Assembly (NCBI RefSeq): GCF_002077135.1
Contig: NZ_LDOS01000002.1
Span: 186,001 to 250,000 of the forward strand
Origin: Metallibacterium scheffleri
GTDB lineage: Bacteria; Pseudomonadota; Gammaproteobacteria; Xanthomonadales; Rhodanobacteraceae
Direction: 5' to 3'
DNA: 64,000 nt
Positions within the stretch are counted from its first letter, which is position 1. Each line of letters starts with the position of its first letter. This document shows, piece by piece, positions 8,836 to 17,679 of this stretch. Below the pieces are notes generated by a model, which worked only from the letters and a program-made list of their open reading frames with translations, had not been told where the DNA came from and did not search any database. The position numbers and the translations under genes are program-made.

Positions 8836-10230
8836 TCAGGTCGACGCTGGCGGTGGCGTGCTGTCCACGACGTCTTCTTCTGCGGCGGTGCCACGGTGCA
8901 GGGCATCGTGATAGATCGACTGCGGATGGATCGCACGCGAGATGTGATAAGCGGCCAGACACGACAACATCAGTGCTGGTACCAGCTGGTATTCCAGGGT
9001 CATCTCGAACACGATCAGGAACGACATCAGCGGTGCGTGCGTGGTCGCTGCCAGGAACGCGCCCATGCCGATCACCGCATACACGATGGGCAGCGAACTG
9101 CCCGGCCACAGGGCGTGCGCAGCACTGCCGATCAGCAGGCCGAGCAGCGCGCCGACGAAAATGGTCGGCGTGAACACGCCGCCGACCGCGCCCGAGCCGG
9201 TGGTCGCGGCGGTGGCGAGCACCTTGGCGATCAGCACTGCGATCACCAGCGTGACCGGCCACGGCGAATGCAGCACATCGTTGACCACGCTGTAGCCGTT
9301 GCCCCAGACCTGCGGATACAGCACTGAAATCAGGCCGACGATGAGCCCGCCCAGTGCCAGTTTCAGCGGCAGGCCCAAACGCAGGCGCGCGGCCAAGCGA
9401 TGGCCGCCGTCCAGCGTGGCCATGAACAGCGGCGCCAGCGCGCCCAGCGCGGCGCCCATGATCAGGAACAGCGGCAGCTCCCACAGCGTGGCCACGTGCA
9501 GTGGCGGGATCATGTACACAGGCTTGTAGCCCAGCACTTGGTGCACGGTGACGTTGCTGATCACCGAGGCCACCATCAGCGGACCGAGGCGGCGGATGGC
9601 CAGCGTGCCATAGACGATCTCGGCGATGAAGATCGCACCGGACAATGCCGCGTCGTAGGCCGCGGCGAAACCCGCCGCCGCGCCGCAGGCCAGCAGCAGG
9701 CGCAGGTCGTCGCCGTCGAAACGCGCGAGTTGACCGATCCACGAGCCGGTGGCCGCAGCCAGTTGCACCATCGCACCCTCGCGGCCGATCGAGCCGCCGG
9801 CACCGATGGTGCACAACGAGGAGGCGCTGCGCAGCAGGGTGCCTTTGACATCCTGGCGACCGTCGCCGATGGCGATGGCTTCCAGATAATCCGGCTGTTT
9901 CTTGCCCTTGGCGGCGCGCTGCGCCAGCCACAGGATCGCCCCTGCGGCGATGCCGCCCAGCGCCGGAGTGATGGCGCGGCGCCACGGTGCCAGCATCTCG
10001 GCCGCGTGCACCAGGCTGCCCGGATGCTGCGTGGCGAGCCGTTCGGTGAGCGCCATGCCCTCGTGGAACAACACCGTGGCCAGCCCGCCGACCACGCCGA
10101 TCAGTGCCGCCCACAGCAGCAGCCAGCGGTCATCGCCGTGATAGCCCGGTGCCCGCGTCGAGGCTGGCCCGGCTGTTGCCGGTGCCGGGCGCGCCGGCGC
10201 GGCGCCTGCGGAATCGACAGGCGCGCTCAC
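8836..10230 (-). CDS. ClC-family chloride channel/transporter
   Basis: A 464-residue inner membrane protein with the ClC fold of about 18 helices after a Pro/Ala-rich cytoplasmic tail of about 30 residues. Visible family motifs are GGSIGREGAMVQ (selectivity filter; the gating Glu is retained but the usual Pro of GREGP is Ala), FAAAYDAALSGAIFIAEIVYG, and GSGAVGGVFTPTIFVGALLG. From memory of E. coli ClcA (FIIEEM), the internal proton-transfer Glu203 position reads Ile here, so it may not be a strict H+/Cl- antiporter. The gene begins inside the last codons of the ETF:ubiquinone oxidoreductase gene (4-base overlap), so the two are one transcription unit. Confidence 0.87.
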   Translation of the reverse strand: MSAPVDSAGAAPARPAPATAGPASTRAPGYHGDDRWLLLWAALIGVVGGLATVLFHEGMALTERLATQHPGSLVHAAEMLAPWRRAITPALGGIAAGAILWLAQRAAKGKKQPDYLEAIAIGDGRQDVKGTLLRSASSLCTIGAGGSIGREGAMVQLAAATGSWIGQLARFDGDDLRLLLACGAAAGFAAAYDAALSGAIFIAEIVYGTLAIRRLGPLMVASVISNVTVHQVLGYKPVYMIPPLHVATLWELPLFLIMGAALGALAPLFMATLDGGHRLAARLRLGLPLKLALGGLIVGLISVLYPQVWGNGYSVVNDVLHSPWPVTLVIAVLIAKVLATAATTGSGAVGGVFTPTIFVGALLGLLIGSAAHALWPGSSLPIVYAVIGMGAFLAATTHAPLMSFLIVFEMTLEYQLVPALMLSCLAAYHISRAIHPQSIYHDALHRGTAAEEDVVDSTPPPAST

Positions 10231-11837
10231 AGGTTCTGGTAGTTCGGACCGCTACCGCCTTCTGGTGCCACCCAGTTGATGATCTGGTAGGGGTCTTTGA
10301 TGTCGCAGGTCTTGCAGTGCACGCAGTTGGCGGCATTGATCTGCAGGCGCTTGCCGGCCGCGTCAGCGACCATCTCGTAGACACCGGCCGGGCAGAAGCG
10401 CGTGCACGGATTGGCGTATTCGGTGGCGCAGCGGCCGACGCAGATGCCGGTGTCGGCCACCTGCAGATGCACCGGCTGGTCCTCGTCGTGCTCGGTGGCG
10501 GCGAAGTACACGCTGGCCAGGCGGTCGCGCGGCGGCAGGCTGCGCGGCACGTAGTCGCGTGGCGGTGACTGCTGCGCGTCCACGCGCGCGAGCTGGGCGT
10601 GATCGGCGTGATTGCGCAGCGTCCACAGCGAGCGCCCGCCGAGCGCGGTTTCCCAGCCGGCGTTGGCCAGCCCGAGCCACAGCCCCTTGTGAAAACCGGG
10701 GCGGATATTGCGCACGCGGCGCAGCTCGCCGACCACGGCGGAGGCGCGCAGGCGCGCATCCCAACCGCTGCTGCCATAGCCCTGCGCGGCAACGTGTTCG
10801 GCGGCCAGCATGGCCGAGCGCATGGCCTGGTGCGTGCCCTTGATCTTGGGCACGTTGAGCAGTCCCGCGGCATCGCCGATCAGCAGTGCACCCGGCATCT
10901 CGACCTTCGGCAGGGACTGATAGCCGCCTTCGACCAGTGCACGCGCGCCGGCCGAGAGGATCTGTCCGCCATCCAGCAACGGCTGCACGCGCGCGTGCTG
11001 CTTGAACTGCTGGAACGCCTCCCATGGCGAGAACATCGGATCGCGGTAGTCCAGGCCGACCACGAAGCCGATCGCCAGACGGTCGCCGTCGAGGTGGTAC
11101 ATGAAGCTGCCGCCGTAGGTTGCCGGGTCCAGCGGCCAGCCCAGCGTGTGCACCACCTTGCCCGGCTCGCCACGGCCAGCCGGCAATTGCCAGAGCTCCT
11201 TGAGGCCGATGCCGTAGGTCTGCGGGTCCGCGCCGCGATCCAGGCCGTAGCGCGCGATCAGATGTTTGCTCAGGCTGCCGCGGCAGCCTTCACCCAGTAC
11301 CGTCAGCGCAGCCTTGATGTCGATGCCTTGCGTGTAGCTGGCCTTGTGGCTGCCATCGCGCGCCACGCCCATATCGCCGATGCGCACGCCGGTCACGGCG
11401 CCCTGCGCATCGAACAGCGGTTCGGCGGCGGCGAAGCCGGGATAGATCTCCACGCCCAGCGCCTCGGCCTGCGGCGCCAGCCACGCGCACAACGCGCCCA
11501 GGCTGACGATGAAGTTGCCGGCGTTGTGCATCTGCGGCGGGGTCGGCATCCGCAGCGCCTTGCGCGGGTTGCGCAGCCACCAGAACTCGTCGTGCCGCAC
11601 CGGCACGCAGACCGGCGGCGGCGTCTTGCGCCAGTCCGGCAGCAGCGCGTCCAGCGGCGCCGGCTCGATCACTGCGCCGGACAGGATCTGCGCGCCGACG
11701 GCGGCGGCTTTCTCGATCACGCACACACGCGCCTCGGGCTTGAGCTGCTTGAGGCGGATCGCGAACGCCAGTCCGGCCGGACCGGCGCCGACGGTCACCA
11801 CGTCGTACTCCATCACATCGCGTTCGCTCATGGTCAT
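10227..11837 (-). CDS. Electron transfer flavoprotein:ubiquinone oxidoreductase
   Basis: A protein of about 536 residues, the size of ETF-QO, which passes electrons from ETF (fed by acyl-CoA dehydrogenases) to the quinone pool at the membrane. The N-terminal FAD Rossmann motif DVVTVGAGPAGLAFAIRLK follows the start; the middle has IGDAAGLLNVPKIKGTHQAM, a typical second FAD contact. The C-terminus carries the ferredoxin-like 4Fe-4S domain: CVGRCATEYANPCTRFCPAGVY and ANCVHCKTCDIKDPYQIINW. Two in-frame starts are possible, at 11837 (MTMSERD) or 11831 (MSERD), neither with a clear ribosome site. The ClC gene downstream overlaps by four bases. etfAB are not in the window. Confidence 0.95.
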   Translation of the reverse strand: MTMSERDVMEYDVVTVGAGPAGLAFAIRLKQLKPEARVCVIEKAAAVGAQILSGAVIEPAPLDALLPDWRKTPPPVCVPVRHDEFWWLRNPRKALRMPTPPQMHNAGNFIVSLGALCAWLAPQAEALGVEIYPGFAAAEPLFDAQGAVTGVRIGDMGVARDGSHKASYTQGIDIKAALTVLGEGCRGSLSKHLIARYGLDRGADPQTYGIGLKELWQLPAGRGEPGKVVHTLGWPLDPATYGGSFMYHLDGDRLAIGFVVGLDYRDPMFSPWEAFQQFKQHARVQPLLDGGQILSAGARALVEGGYQSLPKVEMPGALLIGDAAGLLNVPKIKGTHQAMRSAMLAAEHVAAQGYGSSGWDARLRASAVVGELRRVRNIRPGFHKGLWLGLANAGWETALGGRSLWTLRNHADHAQLARVDAQQSPPRDYVPRSLPPRDRLASVYFAATEHDEDQPVHLQVADTGICVGRCATEYANPCTRFCPAGVYEMVADAAGKRLQINAANCVHCKTCDIKDPYQIINWVAPEGGSGPNYQNL

Positions 11838-11927
11838 GCGGCCGGCATTGAAACGTTCGTTTGATTCTCGCGCTTTGCGGCGTGGGCGGCAACGCGCACA
11901 ATGCGATTTTGCGCGGGGAGCGGCAGG

Positions 11928-13322
11928 ATGAATCAAGACGTGGTCGATGCAACCAGTTCCGGCGTCTGTCAGACGCTCGCCGCACTGGCCTCCGGCAACA
12001 TCGGCCCGGTCGATGTTGCCGAAGCCTGCCTGCAGCGCGCGCATCGGCTCAATCCGCGACTGGGTGCGTTCGTCGATTTGCGCCAGGCGCTGGTGCGCGA
12101 ACAGGCGCAGGCCAGCGCGCATCGCCGTCGCGAGCACATACTGGGGCGGCTTGACGGTATCCCCATCGCGATCAAAGACTGCTTCGACATCGCCGGATGG
12201 CCAACGCGCGTCGGTTTGCCGCGCGCGGCAGTGGAGATGGCAACCCACGACGCCGCCGCAGTAACGCGACTGCGCGCTGCGGGCGCGGTGCTGATGGGCA
12301 AGACCGCGCTCGACGAGGGCCAGCTCGGCGCGCATGGACAGAGCCCGCACTATCCGCCGGTACGGCATCCGTTGCGGCCCACGCATACGCCGGGCGGTTC
12401 GTCCAGCGGTGCCGCGGTAGCGGTAGCCAGCGGCATGGCGCTGGCCGCGCTGGGCGCGGATGGCCTGGGCTCGGTGCGCATTCCGGCGAGCTATTGCGGT
12501 CTGGTCGCACTCAAGCCGACGCACGGTGAGATTTCCTGCGTCGGCATGACGCCTGGCGCGCGGCGTCTGGATTGCGTGGGCATCCTCGCGCGCGAGGTGC
12601 GCGACGCGGTGGTGATGCTGCAGGTGCTGGCCGGCTATGACGCCGAGGATGCGTTCTCGCGCAAGCGCCGCGTCGCCTTCGCATTGCCCGATCTGGAGCC
12701 CGGCCGCCTGCGCGTGGGCCTGCTGCCGGATCTGGCCGCGCTCGGCGTGGACGACGCCATGCAGCAGGTGTTTGCACGCGCGCTGGATACGCTGGGCGAT
12801 CTGCTCGGGCGCTGCCATCGCGTCGATTGCGCGGACTGGGATTTCGCGCGTGCGCGCCGCGCCGGTCTGCTGCTGCTGGAAGCCGAGATGCTGCACACCT
12901 TCGCTGCGGATCTGCTGGATGTCGCGCATCCGGTCTCGCCGCGCTTCCGCCACATGCTGGATTACGCGCGTGGCAAGAGCGCCGCCGACTATGTCGCCGC
13001 TGATCGCATGCTCGACGCCGCGCGGCTGAAGGCGCGGCGCTTGTTCGCGCAGGTCGATGTGCTGATCACGCCGACCACGCCCAGCGGCGCGTATCCGCTG
13101 CAACAGGCCGAGCCCGCCAACGCCGCCGACCTGACCAGCTTCGCCAGCCTGTCCGGCTGCCCCGCAGTGAGCATCCCGATGGGCATGCTGCCCGATGGGC
13201 TGCCCGCCGGCTTGCAAATCGTCGGTCCGCCCGGCTCGGATTTGCGCCTGCTCGAGCTGGCCGAGGTGTTCGCCGCCGCGCTGGATACGACGCCCGTGTT
13301 CCCCATGGGCAATGATTCCTGA
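11928..13322 (+). CDS. Amidase signature family hydrolase
   Basis: A 464-residue cytoplasmic amidase. The Ser-cisSer-Lys triad is present: Lys in GIPIAIKDCFD (about residue 75), the cis-Ser in TPGGSSSGAAVAVASG, and the nucleophile Ser in GADGLGSVRIPASYCGL, where GLG replaces the more usual DTGG. The C-terminus PAVSIPMGMLPDGLPAGLQIVGP is standard. It is most like AtzF/GatA-type stand-alone amidases, and since gatB and gatC are not next to it, a role in tRNA amidation is unlikely; the substrate is unknown. It starts at the ATG 11928, divergent from the ETF-QO gene across 90 bases, and its last codons overlap alkB by 11 bases. Confidence 0.88.
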   Translation: MNQDVVDATSSGVCQTLAALASGNIGPVDVAEACLQRAHRLNPRLGAFVDLRQALVREQAQASAHRRREHILGRLDGIPIAIKDCFDIAGWPTRVGLPRAAVEMATHDAAAVTRLRAAGAVLMGKTALDEGQLGAHGQSPHYPPVRHPLRPTHTPGGSSSGAAVAVASGMALAALGADGLGSVRIPASYCGLVALKPTHGEISCVGMTPGARRLDCVGILAREVRDAVVMLQVLAGYDAEDAFSRKRRVAFALPDLEPGRLRVGLLPDLAALGVDDAMQQVFARALDTLGDLLGRCHRVDCADWDFARARRAGLLLLEAEMLHTFAADLLDVAHPVSPRFRHMLDYARGKSAADYVAADRMLDAARLKARRLFAQVDVLITPTTPSGAYPLQQAEPANAADLTSFASLSGCPAVSIPMGMLPDGLPAGLQIVGPPGSDLRLLELAEVFAAALDTTPVFPMGNDS

Positions 13323-13929
13323 GCCGCGGCCGGCACTGCCGGGTGCAGCGCTGCCGCTACCCGGTGCGCTGCTGCGCCTCGCGCCGGATTTTCTGGCGGC
13401 AAGCGAAGCCGACGCGTTACTGGGCGAACTGATGACCGCGATCGCATGGGAGCAGCACCACGTGCGCCTGTTCGGACGCACGCTGCCGGTACCGCGGCTG
13501 TCGTGCTGGATCGGTGATGCCGAGGCTGCTTATACGTACTCGCGCATGCGTTTCGCGCCGCGCCCGTGGCCCGCGGCGTTGCTGGCGCTGCGCGCGCGCA
13601 TGCAACGCGATTGCGCCGCGCGCTTCAATAGCGTGCTGGCCAATCTGTATCGCGATGGCCGTGACGGCATGGGTTGGCATAGCGACGACGAACCCGAACT
13701 GGGGGCCGCGCCGCTGATCGCCAGCCTGAGCCTTGGCGCATCGCGGCGGTTTTTGCTGCGCGCGCGCAGCGGGGCCACGCACAGCACGGCGTTCGCACTG
13801 ACCCACGGCAGCCTGCTGTTGATGGGCGGCGCCTGCCAGCACCTGTATCGCCATGCCGTGCCGCGCACGCGCGCAGCAGTCGCGGCGCGCATCAATCTCA
13901 CGTTTCGTTGGGTGCAGCCGCGTGACTGA
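13312..13929 (+). CDS. AlkB-type 2-oxoglutarate/Fe(II) DNA dealkylase
   Basis: A 205-residue dioxygenase that removes alkyl lesions (1-methyladenine, 3-methylcytosine) from nucleic acids by oxidative demethylation. Motifs match the ALKBH2/AlkB2 bacterial branch: LANLYRDGRDGMGWHSDDEPELG with the HxD iron ligands, IASLSLGASRRFLLR, then the distal iron His in QHLYRHAVP, and the 2-oxoglutarate-binding Arg near the RINLTFRW end. The start ATG 13312 lies inside the last codons of the amidase gene, so translation is coupled. No ada or adaptive-response gene is adjacent. Confidence 0.92.
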   Translation: MIPEPRPALPGAALPLPGALLRLAPDFLAASEADALLGELMTAIAWEQHHVRLFGRTLPVPRLSCWIGDAEAAYTYSRMRFAPRPWPAALLALRARMQRDCAARFNSVLANLYRDGRDGMGWHSDDEPELGAAPLIASLSLGASRRFLLRARSGATHSTAFALTHGSLLLMGGACQHLYRHAVPRTRAAVAARINLTFRWVQPRD

Positions 13930-13953
13930 GGCGCGGAGCACACGCCGGTCGCG

Positions 13954-14580
13954 TCATTGCGGTTTTCGCATTGCCTCGGCAGCGCGCAGTTGGCGCACGG
14001 TCCATGCAGCGACGGCGTTTTGCAGGGTAGTGCTGGCAGTGCCGAAAGCCTGCGCGGCGGCGGCGGCCTGATCGCTGCTGGCGACCGCGCTGGCGCTGAA
14101 GCGCTGCTGCGCGATCAGTTGCCGCGAGGCGTTGTCGAGCAGGCGCACCTGCAGCGCGATCTGCGCGGCGGCGTGGGCGCCATCCACGCGCAGGCGAAAT
14201 TCAGCCAGGTCGCTTTGCAAGGTGTAGCGCGTCAGCACGCCACTGTCGGCGGGCACCGCGCGCGTCAGCCCGGCGTCGATCAACGCGCGCAACAGGCGCT
14301 GGCGCAGCATCACCGCCGGACGTTCGGCCCAGCGCGCACCCGCGTAAACCTGCAGTTGATCGGGCTGCGGGCTGACCAGCAGCGCGGGGCTGTCCAGCAA
14401 GCCTTCGGCACCGGGCAGGGCCACGGCCAGCGAGATCGGCAGAGGCGTGGCGCTGAGCGTGGGCGGCGCGCTCGGCGGCAGCTGAAATACCTCCTGGCTA
14501 CCGCGCGGGGCGATGACGCTGGCGCAAGCGCCGAGCAGCAGGGTGGCCAGCAACGGCGCGGCGAGGCGGATTCGTCTCAT
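13954..14580 (-). CDS. Mla/MCE operon auxiliary lipoprotein (PqiC/YmbA-like)
   Basis: A 208-residue outer-membrane-type lipoprotein with a signal peptide and lipobox LLGAC (Cys about residue 19). The rest is the 'ABC-type transport auxiliary lipoprotein' fold (DUF330/YmbA-like), seen in the PADQLQVYAGARWAE-like block (here PQPDQLQVYAGARWAERPA) and the later RYTLQSDLAEFRLRVDG strand. Such lipoproteins work with MCE proteins in moving phospholipids between inner and outer membranes. It is the last gene of the four-gene operon and overlaps the MCE gene by four bases (ATGA). Confidence 0.83.
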   Translation of the reverse strand: MRRIRLAAPLLATLLLGACASVIAPRGSQEVFQLPPSAPPTLSATPLPISLAVALPGAEGLLDSPALLVSPQPDQLQVYAGARWAERPAVMLRQRLLRALIDAGLTRAVPADSGVLTRYTLQSDLAEFRLRVDGAHAAAQIALQVRLLDNASRQLIAQQRFSASAVASSDQAAAAAQAFGTASTTLQNAVAAWTVRQLRAAEAMRKPQ

Positions 14581-15518
14581 TGCGGGTGGTACTCCCTGGG
14601 TGCATCGCGGCCCAGCAGATAGCCGGCCGGGTCAGGACGCAGACGCGCGCCCAGTGCATTGAGCTGGCGCAGGGTCTGCTGCAGTTCGCGCAGCGTCGGC
14701 CCCAGTTCGGCCGCGCCCTGGGTGCCGGCGGCAAGGGCGCCTCGATTCTCGGCGATGACCTGCTGCAATTGTGCGCTCATGCGCTGGAACGACTGCAGGC
14801 TGGCCTGCGCGCTTTGCATGGTGGCACGACCCTGATCGTTGATCAGCGCGTTGGTGTTGCCGGCGAGCCGATCGACCTGCGCCAGCGTGGCGTTGAGGCG
14901 CGTGCTGGCATCTGCCAGTTGCACCAGCGCCGTGCGCAACTGGCCGCGTTCGGTGGCGATCGCCGCGGTGGTTTCGTCGAGATGCTGCAAGGTGCTGCCA
15001 AGGCGCTTCACGTTCTGCTCCGAGAGCAATTCCTGCAGGCGCTGCAGCACTTCGTTGGTGTTGGTGGCGATGTCTTCCCCGGAGCTGAGCAGCTTCGACA
15101 GCTCGGAATTCTGCGCCACGATCACCGGAATGTGATCATCTTGGCCGCGCAGGCGCGGGCTGCCAGGCGAGCCACCGGTGAGCTGGATGAAGGCCACGCC
15201 GGTCAGACCCAGCAGGCCGAGCTTGGCGCCGGTATCCACTTTGACCGGTGTGTCGCCGCCGACCTGGATGCGCGCGATGACCTTGCGCGGATCATGCGGG
15301 TCGAGCTTGAGATCAGCCACCTGGCCGACCTTGATGCCGTTGTATTGCACCATGCCGCCCTTGGACAAACCGGTGACCGATTCGTTGAACACTACATCGT
15401 AGTAGGCGTAGGCGTGATCGACGCTGCTCTTGCCCAGCCACAACACGAACAGCAGGGCACCCAGCAGTACCGCCAGGGTGAAAGCGCCGATCAACACGTG
15501 GTGCGCGCGCGTTTCCAT
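14577..15518 (-). CDS. MCE/MlaD family substrate-binding protein of lipid ABC transporter
   Basis: A 313-residue protein with one N-terminal membrane anchor (VLIGAFTLAVLLGALLFVLW) and a periplasmic MCE domain: YYDVVFNESVTGLSKGG, VQYNGIKVGQV and the GLLGLTGVAFIQLTGG hydrophobic loop characteristic of MlaD. The C-terminal 150 residues are a long helical, probably coiled-coil extension (repeated Gln/Leu/Ala), longer than E. coli MlaD (183 residues) and like the Xanthomonadales/Pseudomonas PA3213-type forms. The start ATG is at 15518. It lies directly after the ATPase gene with a one-base gap. Confidence 0.9.
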   Translation of the reverse strand: METRAHHVLIGAFTLAVLLGALLFVLWLGKSSVDHAYAYYDVVFNESVTGLSKGGMVQYNGIKVGQVADLKLDPHDPRKVIARIQVGGDTPVKVDTGAKLGLLGLTGVAFIQLTGGSPGSPRLRGQDDHIPVIVAQNSELSKLLSSGEDIATNTNEVLQRLQELLSEQNVKRLGSTLQHLDETTAAIATERGQLRTALVQLADASTRLNATLAQVDRLAGNTNALINDQGRATMQSAQASLQSFQRMSAQLQQVIAENRGALAAGTQGAAELGPTLRELQQTLRQLNALGARLRPDPAGYLLGRDAPREYHPQ

Positions 15519-15519
15519 C

Positions 15520-16338
15520 TCATCTATTCTCCGGCGTTGGCGTGGCCCAGGCCACGTTGGCGGCGCGTCCGCGCGGGCCATGGAAATATTCCTGCACCCA
15601 CGGATGATCGTAACGCGCAACGGTGGCCAGATCGGCGCAAACCACCACGCGGCGGTCGGCCAGCACGGCCACGCGATCGCAGACCGCGTGCAGCGAATCG
15701 AGATCGTGCGTGTTCATGTACACGGTCAGGCCCAGCGCGTCGCGCAGCGTGCGCAGCAGGTGATCGAAGCCGGCGGCGGTGACCGGGTCCAGCCCCGAGG
15801 TGGGCTCGTCGAGAAACAGGATTTCCGGATCCAGCGCCAGCGCGCGCGCCAGCGCCGCGCGTTTGCGCATGCCGCCGGACAGCTCGGATGGATATTTGTC
15901 GCGTGCGTCCTGTGGCAGACCGGCCAGGGCGATTTTCAGTGTCGCCACACGGCGCGCGTCGCGTGCGCTCAGCGCGGTGTGCTCAAGCAGCGGCACGCAG
16001 ATGTTGTCGGCCACGCTCAGCGACGAAAACAGCGCGCCGTCCTGAAACAGCACGCCGATGCGGCGTTCGATGGCGATGCGCTGCGGCGATGGCAGCGCAT
16101 GCAAATCGGCACCCAGCAGACGCACCGTGCCGGCATCGGGGCGACGCAGGCCGATGATCGTGCGCAGCAGCACGGATTTGCCGGTGCCGGAGCCACCGAC
16201 CACGCCGAGAATTTCGCCGCGCGACACTTGCAGGTCAAGATGCTCGTGCACGACCTGCGCACCAAAGCGCGTGCCCAGATCGCATACCGCGATCGGTGCA
16301 ACCGTCGTGGCTGCCGGCGCGGCGGGCAACGCGTTCAC
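15520..16338 (-). CDS. ABC transporter ATP-binding protein, MlaF type
   Basis: A 272-residue cytoplasmic ATPase that powers the lipid transporter. Walker A is GGSGTGKSVL, the Q-loop is VLFQDGALFSSLSV (the MlaF hallmark 'FQ.GALF.SL.V'), the signature is LSGGMRKRAALARAL, Walker B is ILFLDEPTSGLDP and the H-loop is NTHDLDS. Translation most likely starts at the GTG complementary to 16336-16338, which overlaps the TGA of the permease gene by two bases and gives VNALPAAPAATT before the ATPase core. The C-terminal tail beyond residue 250 is short and basic. Confidence 0.92.
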   Translation of the reverse strand: MNALPAAPAATTVAPIAVCDLGTRFGAQVVHEHLDLQVSRGEILGVVGGSGTGKSVLLRTIIGLRRPDAGTVRLLGADLHALPSPQRIAIERRIGVLFQDGALFSSLSVADNICVPLLEHTALSARDARRVATLKIALAGLPQDARDKYPSELSGGMRKRAALARALALDPEILFLDEPTSGLDPVTAAGFDHLLRTLRDALGLTVYMNTHDLDSLHAVCDRVAVLADRRVVVCADLATVARYDHPWVQEYFHGPRGRAANVAWATPTPENR

Positions 16339-17486
16339 CAGCCCATCTCCATGAAAAACAGCGCGGCCAAGGCATCGACCATGATCACCACGAAAATCGC
16401 CTGCACCACGCTGGAGGTGGTGCGCTCGCCCACCGATTCGGCGCTGCCGGTGACCTTGAAGCCCTCCAGACAACCGATGATGCCGATCAGAAACGCCAGT
16501 ACGGGGGCCTTGCTCATGCCCACCCAGAAGTAGCTCAGCGGGGTGTCGGCGTGAAACAGCGAAAGAAACATCGCCGGCGGGATGCCGATCACGGTCACGC
16601 AGACGATGGCGCCGCCGAGCACGCCGGCCAGCATCGAGATCAGCGTCAGCATCGGCAGACCCAGTATCAGCGCCAGCACGCGCGGCAGCACCAGCACCTC
16701 GATCGGGTCCAGTCCGATGGTGCGCAGCGCGTCGATTTCCTCGTGTGACTTCATCGCGCCGAGTTGCGCGGTGAACGCGCTGGCGGTGCGTCCGGCCAGC
16801 AGGATCGCCGCCAGCAGCACGCCGAATTCACGCAGGAACGCGAACGACACCAGATCGACGGTAAATACGCTGGCGCCATAGGTGCTGAGCACGGTCGCGC
16901 CGAGAAACGCAATCACGGCACCGACCATCAGGGACAGCAACGCCACGATCGGCAGCGCGTCCAGCGTGGTTTGTTCCAGTTGCGCGACCAGCGCGGTCAT
17001 GCGCCAGCGCCGTGGGCGCAGCATGTTGCGCGCCAGGGTTTCCAACACCAGACCGATGAAACCGAGCAGGGCGCGCAGCTGGCACCAGATGGCCTCGCTG
17101 GTGCGCCCGAGTCGCGCCAGCAGTTCGACGAAGCCCAGCCCGTCGCTGCCGGGCGGTGTGTAGGCGAGGATGTCGCTGACCGCGCCGCCGACGGTGCCCA
17201 GCAAGGCACGGCGTTCGGGGACGAGGCCGGGCAGCGTGGTGATGACCGCGCGCAGGCGCTCCGGGCCCAGCAGCAGGCTGAGCAGACCGGCCCCCGCGGT
17301 GTCCAGCGCACTGAGTGCGCTCAGATCGAGGCGGAAATCAGCGCCGAGTGTCCTGCGCGCAGGCTGCATCTGCTGCTCGATGGCGGCGAAATGCGCCAGC
17401 GTCCATGCGCCGGATACGCGCAGCGTCATGCTGCCATCGCCGTCGGCGAGCAAGTCGACGCGACCGGGGACATCAGTCGAACTCAT
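16335..17486 (-). CDS. MlaE-type lipid ABC permease with N-terminal STAS domain
   Basis: A 383-residue inner membrane permease and the first gene of the Mla-like operon. Residues 1 to about 105 form a STAS-like domain (LDLSALSALDTAGAGLLSLLL), which in E. coli is a separate protein, MlaB; here it is fused to the permease. The permease part has the MlaE blocks LLSLMVGAVIAFLG, FLREFGVLLAAILLAGRTASAFTAQLG, EEIDALRTIGLDPIEVLVLPR and GSAESVGERTTSSVVQAIF. The start ATG at 17484-17486 (MSSTDVPGR) is preferred over an upstream in-frame ATG at 17564 that adds a sequence without family match. The fusion is common in this lineage. Confidence 0.92.
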   Translation of the reverse strand: MSSTDVPGRVDLLADGDGSMTLRVSGAWTLAHFAAIEQQMQPARRTLGADFRLDLSALSALDTAGAGLLSLLLGPERLRAVITTLPGLVPERRALLGTVGGAVSDILAYTPPGSDGLGFVELLARLGRTSEAIWCQLRALLGFIGLVLETLARNMLRPRRWRMTALVAQLEQTTLDALPIVALLSLMVGAVIAFLGATVLSTYGASVFTVDLVSFAFLREFGVLLAAILLAGRTASAFTAQLGAMKSHEEIDALRTIGLDPIEVLVLPRVLALILGLPMLTLISMLAGVLGGAIVCVTVIGIPPAMFLSLFHADTPLSYFWVGMSKAPVLAFLIGIIGCLEGFKVTGSAESVGERTTSSVVQAIFVVIMVDALAALFFMEMGW

Positions 17487-17614
17487 GGATGCGAGATTAG
17501 CAGTTCGCTCGCGCTGGCCTGGTCGCGGCATCCGGGTCACCGCATCAGGATCGAGCATCCACAATGGCGGGCTGCATTCCGCTTGTCGGCTTTGTATATC
17601 CTTTCATCTGAAAA

Positions 17615-17644
17615 TTAATATTTACAATTACATAAACGTATAGT
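17615..17644 (+). promoter_or_regulatory. Putative promoter of the minor pilin operon
   Basis: An AT-rich patch (17595-17648) stands out in otherwise GC-rich DNA just before fimT. A possible -35 TTAATA (17615-17620) and -10 TATAGT (17639-17644) are 18 bases apart. The -35 is a poor sigma70 match, so the exact hexamers are uncertain; the AT-rich island as promoter is more certain than the boxes. Confidence 0.35.
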
Positions 17645-17679
17645 TTTGCGCGCGTACAACCGAACCGGGGGCAACGCCC

